Source: SIG603 sp964369225 | GTDB taxonomy: Bacteria > Bacillota > Clostridia > Oscillospirales > Acutalibacteraceae | DNA length: 6,825 bases | Reading direction: 5' to 3' | Assembly (NCBI GenBank): GCA_964369225.1 | Contig: CAYJER010000066.1 | Span: 1-6,825 of the forward strand | In this document: positions 5,235 through 6,825 of the stretch, one piece after another | Position numbering within the stretch: position 1 is the stretch's first letter | Layout of the letters: each line of letters starts with the position of its first letter | Position numbers and translations under genes: made by a program | Notes under the pieces: generated by a model | Databases searched by the model: none | The model's input: only the letters and a program-made list of their open reading frames with translations | What the model was told of the DNA's origin: nothing

Positions 5235-6775
5235 TCTTTGCCAAGTTTCTGATAATTAAGTCCATAACTGCGGCTTTGTCCTCTTGTGTCCGAGGTGTTG
5301 AAGCTATCTATGGTCTCTTTGCCGAGCGTTTCGGTTAAGTCCTTGAGGGTGGTTTTTTCTTTACCACCGAGGAATACCATGCTGTCACAGTTGCCGATTA
5401 TCGTGTCGGCGTTGTCCTTGTATAAGGCTTTTAGCTGTGATTGAGCCTGTAACACCAAGCACGCAGAGATTTCACGACTTCGGATTGTCGCCATGAGTTT
5501 CTCTAAGTTCGGTATCTGCCCGATATTTGCCGCTTCATCAATCAGACAACGCACATGAACAGGAAGTCTGCCGCCATACTCATCATCGGCTTTATCGCAC
5601 AGAAGATTGAAAAGCTGTGTGTAGCACATTGATACCAAGAAATTGAATGTTGCATCGGTATCAGAAATGATGATAAATAGTGCCGTCTTTCTATCTCCGA
5701 GAGTATCAAGCTCCAATTCATCATAAGCTGTGATGTCTCGAAGTTCCTTAATATCAAACGGTGCAAGCCTTGCTCCGCAACTAATCAATATGCTCTTAGC
5801 CGTCTTGCCTGCACTCAATTTATACTTGGCATATTGGCGTACAGCAAAGTGTTGAGGGTCTTTTTCAGCGAGCTTATCAAACATCAAATCCACGGGATTT
5901 TTGAAATCTTCGTCATCTTCTCTAACTTCACTCGCATTGATAAACTCAATGAGTGTATTGAAGTTTTGTTCTTCTTCGGGGGCTTCGTACCAAATGTAGC
6001 CGATTAAAGCCGTGTACAACAAAGTTTCGGCTTTCACCCAAAAATCGTCACCGCCTTTGCCGTCGCCTTTGGTGTTGGCGATGAGGGTGGTAACGAGCTT
6101 CAAAATATCTTTTTCGCTTCTGATGTAGGCAAAAGGGTTATACTTCATTGATTTTTTGAAGTTGATAGTGTTGAGTATTTTAATCTTGTAGCCCTCACGA
6201 AGTAACAGCTTGCCACACTCAATAACGATACTGCCTTTTGGATCTGTTACCACCATCGAAGAATGGCATTGCATTAAGTTTGGTTTCAGCCAAAATCTTG
6301 TTTTACCCGAGCCACTACCACCGATAATAAGCACATTCTTATTTCGTGCTGTTTTCGGATTTTTAGGGCGATTGTTCATAGTTAAATGCTCAGTCTGCGT
6401 AAGTATCACATTGTTTTGAAACACAGGGTCTTTGTACGGTTCAATGTCTTTTGCGTTACCCCAACGAGCCGAGCCGTACTCAACGCCTTTGCGATACTTT
6501 TTTGCGTTTTTACCTTTTGTGTAGACGATTAAGCGAATAACAGCACCTATCATAAGCCCTATCAGTAAATCCTGCGGATTGAATGACGGAAAAGGATTTG
6601 CAAATGCTTCGCTAAAGCCAGTGCCGATATTTAGCATCTTAGCACTCATATCAGCACCCTCTGTAAGTCTCCACGCCTGTGGTACTTTGGTGGCAAACAA
6701 GCCTATTAGCAGATAGGGCAGATTGAGGATAATGAGCTTTTTAATTTTTGTTGAATTCAAGTTTGAATTTTTCAT
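5225..6775 (-). CDS. traG: VirD4/TraG type IV coupling protein, C-terminally truncated
   Basis: This is the conjugative coupling ATPase (VirD4-like, CD1115/Tn1549 type), which sits in the inner membrane and delivers the relaxase-DNA complex to the type IV channel. N-terminal membrane segments lie at about 13-33 and 68-85. Then come EYGSARWGNAKDI (99-111), Walker A IIGGSGSGKTRFWLKPNLMQ (150-169), VTDPKGSIV (176-184), the Walker B region VHVRCLIDEAANIGQIPNLE (406-425), SREISACLVLQAQSQL (433-448) and GNCDSMVFLGG (461-471). The protein stops at GLNYQKLGKELL (505-516), where relatives continue for several dozen residues, so the 3' end is lost. GGTGG lies about 10 nt before the ATG, which overlaps the upstream stop by 4 bp. 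Base composition is visibly richer in GC than the cbi operon. The ATPase core is intact, but the missing tail makes function doubtful. Confidence 0.85.
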   Translation of the reverse strand: MKNSNLNSTKIKKLIILNLPYLLIGLFATKVPQAWRLTEGADMSAKMLNIGTGFSEAFANPFPSFNPQDLLIGLMIGAVIRLIVYTKGKNAKKYRKGVEYGSARWGNAKDIEPYKDPVFQNNVILTQTEHLTMNNRPKNPKTARNKNVLIIGGSGSGKTRFWLKPNLMQCHSSMVVTDPKGSIVIECGKLLLREGYKIKILNTINFKKSMKYNPFAYIRSEKDILKLVTTLIANTKGDGKGGDDFWVKAETLLYTALIGYIWYEAPEEEQNFNTLIEFINASEVREDDEDFKNPVDLMFDKLAEKDPQHFAVRQYAKYKLSAGKTAKSILISCGARLAPFDIKELRDITAYDELELDTLGDRKTALFIIISDTDATFNFLVSMCYTQLFNLLCDKADDEYGGRLPVHVRCLIDEAANIGQIPNLEKLMATIRSREISACLVLQAQSQLKALYKDNADTIIGNCDSMVFLGGKEKTTLKDLTETLGKETIDSFNTSDTRGQSRSYGLNYQKLGKELL

Positions 6776-6825
6776 CGTGTTTTCCCACCTTTGCTAAGTT
6801 GTTTCACCTTATCCACAACGGCGGT
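6772..6825 (-). CDS. C-terminal tail of the gene upstream of traG, probably PcfB (DUF3801)
   Basis: The last 17 codons read TAVVDKVKQLSKGGKTR and end in a TGA that overlaps the traG ATG by 4 bp (ATGA). In Tn1549-like elements the gene directly before traG encodes PcfB/DUF3801, an accessory factor for the coupling protein and relaxase. The basic KVKQLxK-type tail fits my recollection of those proteins. The bulk of the gene lies beyond the right edge, so identification rests mainly on position. Confidence 0.5.
   Translation of the reverse strand, partial: TAVVDKVKQLSKGGKTR

Noticed and set aside
5542..6419. Short frames on either strand inside traG
   Set aside because: They overlap conserved TraG motifs in another frame and show no independent coding evidence.
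6809..6817. Consensus DnaA box TTATCCACA
   Set aside because: It is a single copy inside coding sequence (the VVDKV codons of the gene upstream of traG), with no cluster or AT-rich unwinding region beside it.

Overview
The window looks like part of an integrated, rearranged conjugative element in an AT-rich Firmicute, most likely a gut-type member of the Clostridia. The evidence is a VirD4/TraG coupling protein of the Tn1549/CTn type, a TnpV-like protein, a RepA/RecA-fold replication ATPase, AT-rich codon use, strong purine-rich ribosome binding sites and a Clostridia-style cobalamin riboswitch. No species is claimed.

Layout from left to right. Positions 1-698 (minus strand) hold the N-terminal 232 codons of a RepA-like ATPase, cut by the window edge. 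Positions 699-1500 have no convincing gene. They carry a degenerate array of about 14 units, each with a conserved core of about 19 bp and, 27-35 bp later, often a GGGTA motif, with a 51-65 bp period. Positions 1501-1611 can fold into a nested, branched inverted repeat. Then come a sigma-A-type promoter (about 1669), a cobalamin riboswitch (about 1705-1906) and an intrinsic terminator (1973-2021). Positions 2050-4719 (plus strand) are a complete cbiMNQO operon for cobalt import, closed by a bidirectional terminator at 4743-4781. On the minus strand follow tnpV (4785-5135), an orphan reading-frame tail (5154-5234), a 3'-truncated traG/virD4 (5225-6775), and the last 17 codons of the gene upstream of traG, probably pcfB (DUF3801).

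The genes fall into two groups. RepA, TraG, TnpV and the PcfB-like tail are mobile-element functions. TraG stops where its family normally continues for several dozen residues, and the conjugation genes expected after it are absent, so the transfer module is probably broken here. The cbi operon is a metabolic cassette running the opposite way. CbiM is the cobalt-binding membrane component, CbiN its small partner, CbiQ the transmembrane coupling protein and CbiO the ATPase. The upstream riboswitch and terminator should shut transcription down when cobalamin is plentiful.

The two most unusual signals are the two-part repeat array with its adjoining branched inverted repeat in front of repA, and a perfect 15-bp complementarity between the cbiQ ribosome binding site and a segment inside cbiQ. 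The second could couple CbiQ synthesis to translation of cbiN.
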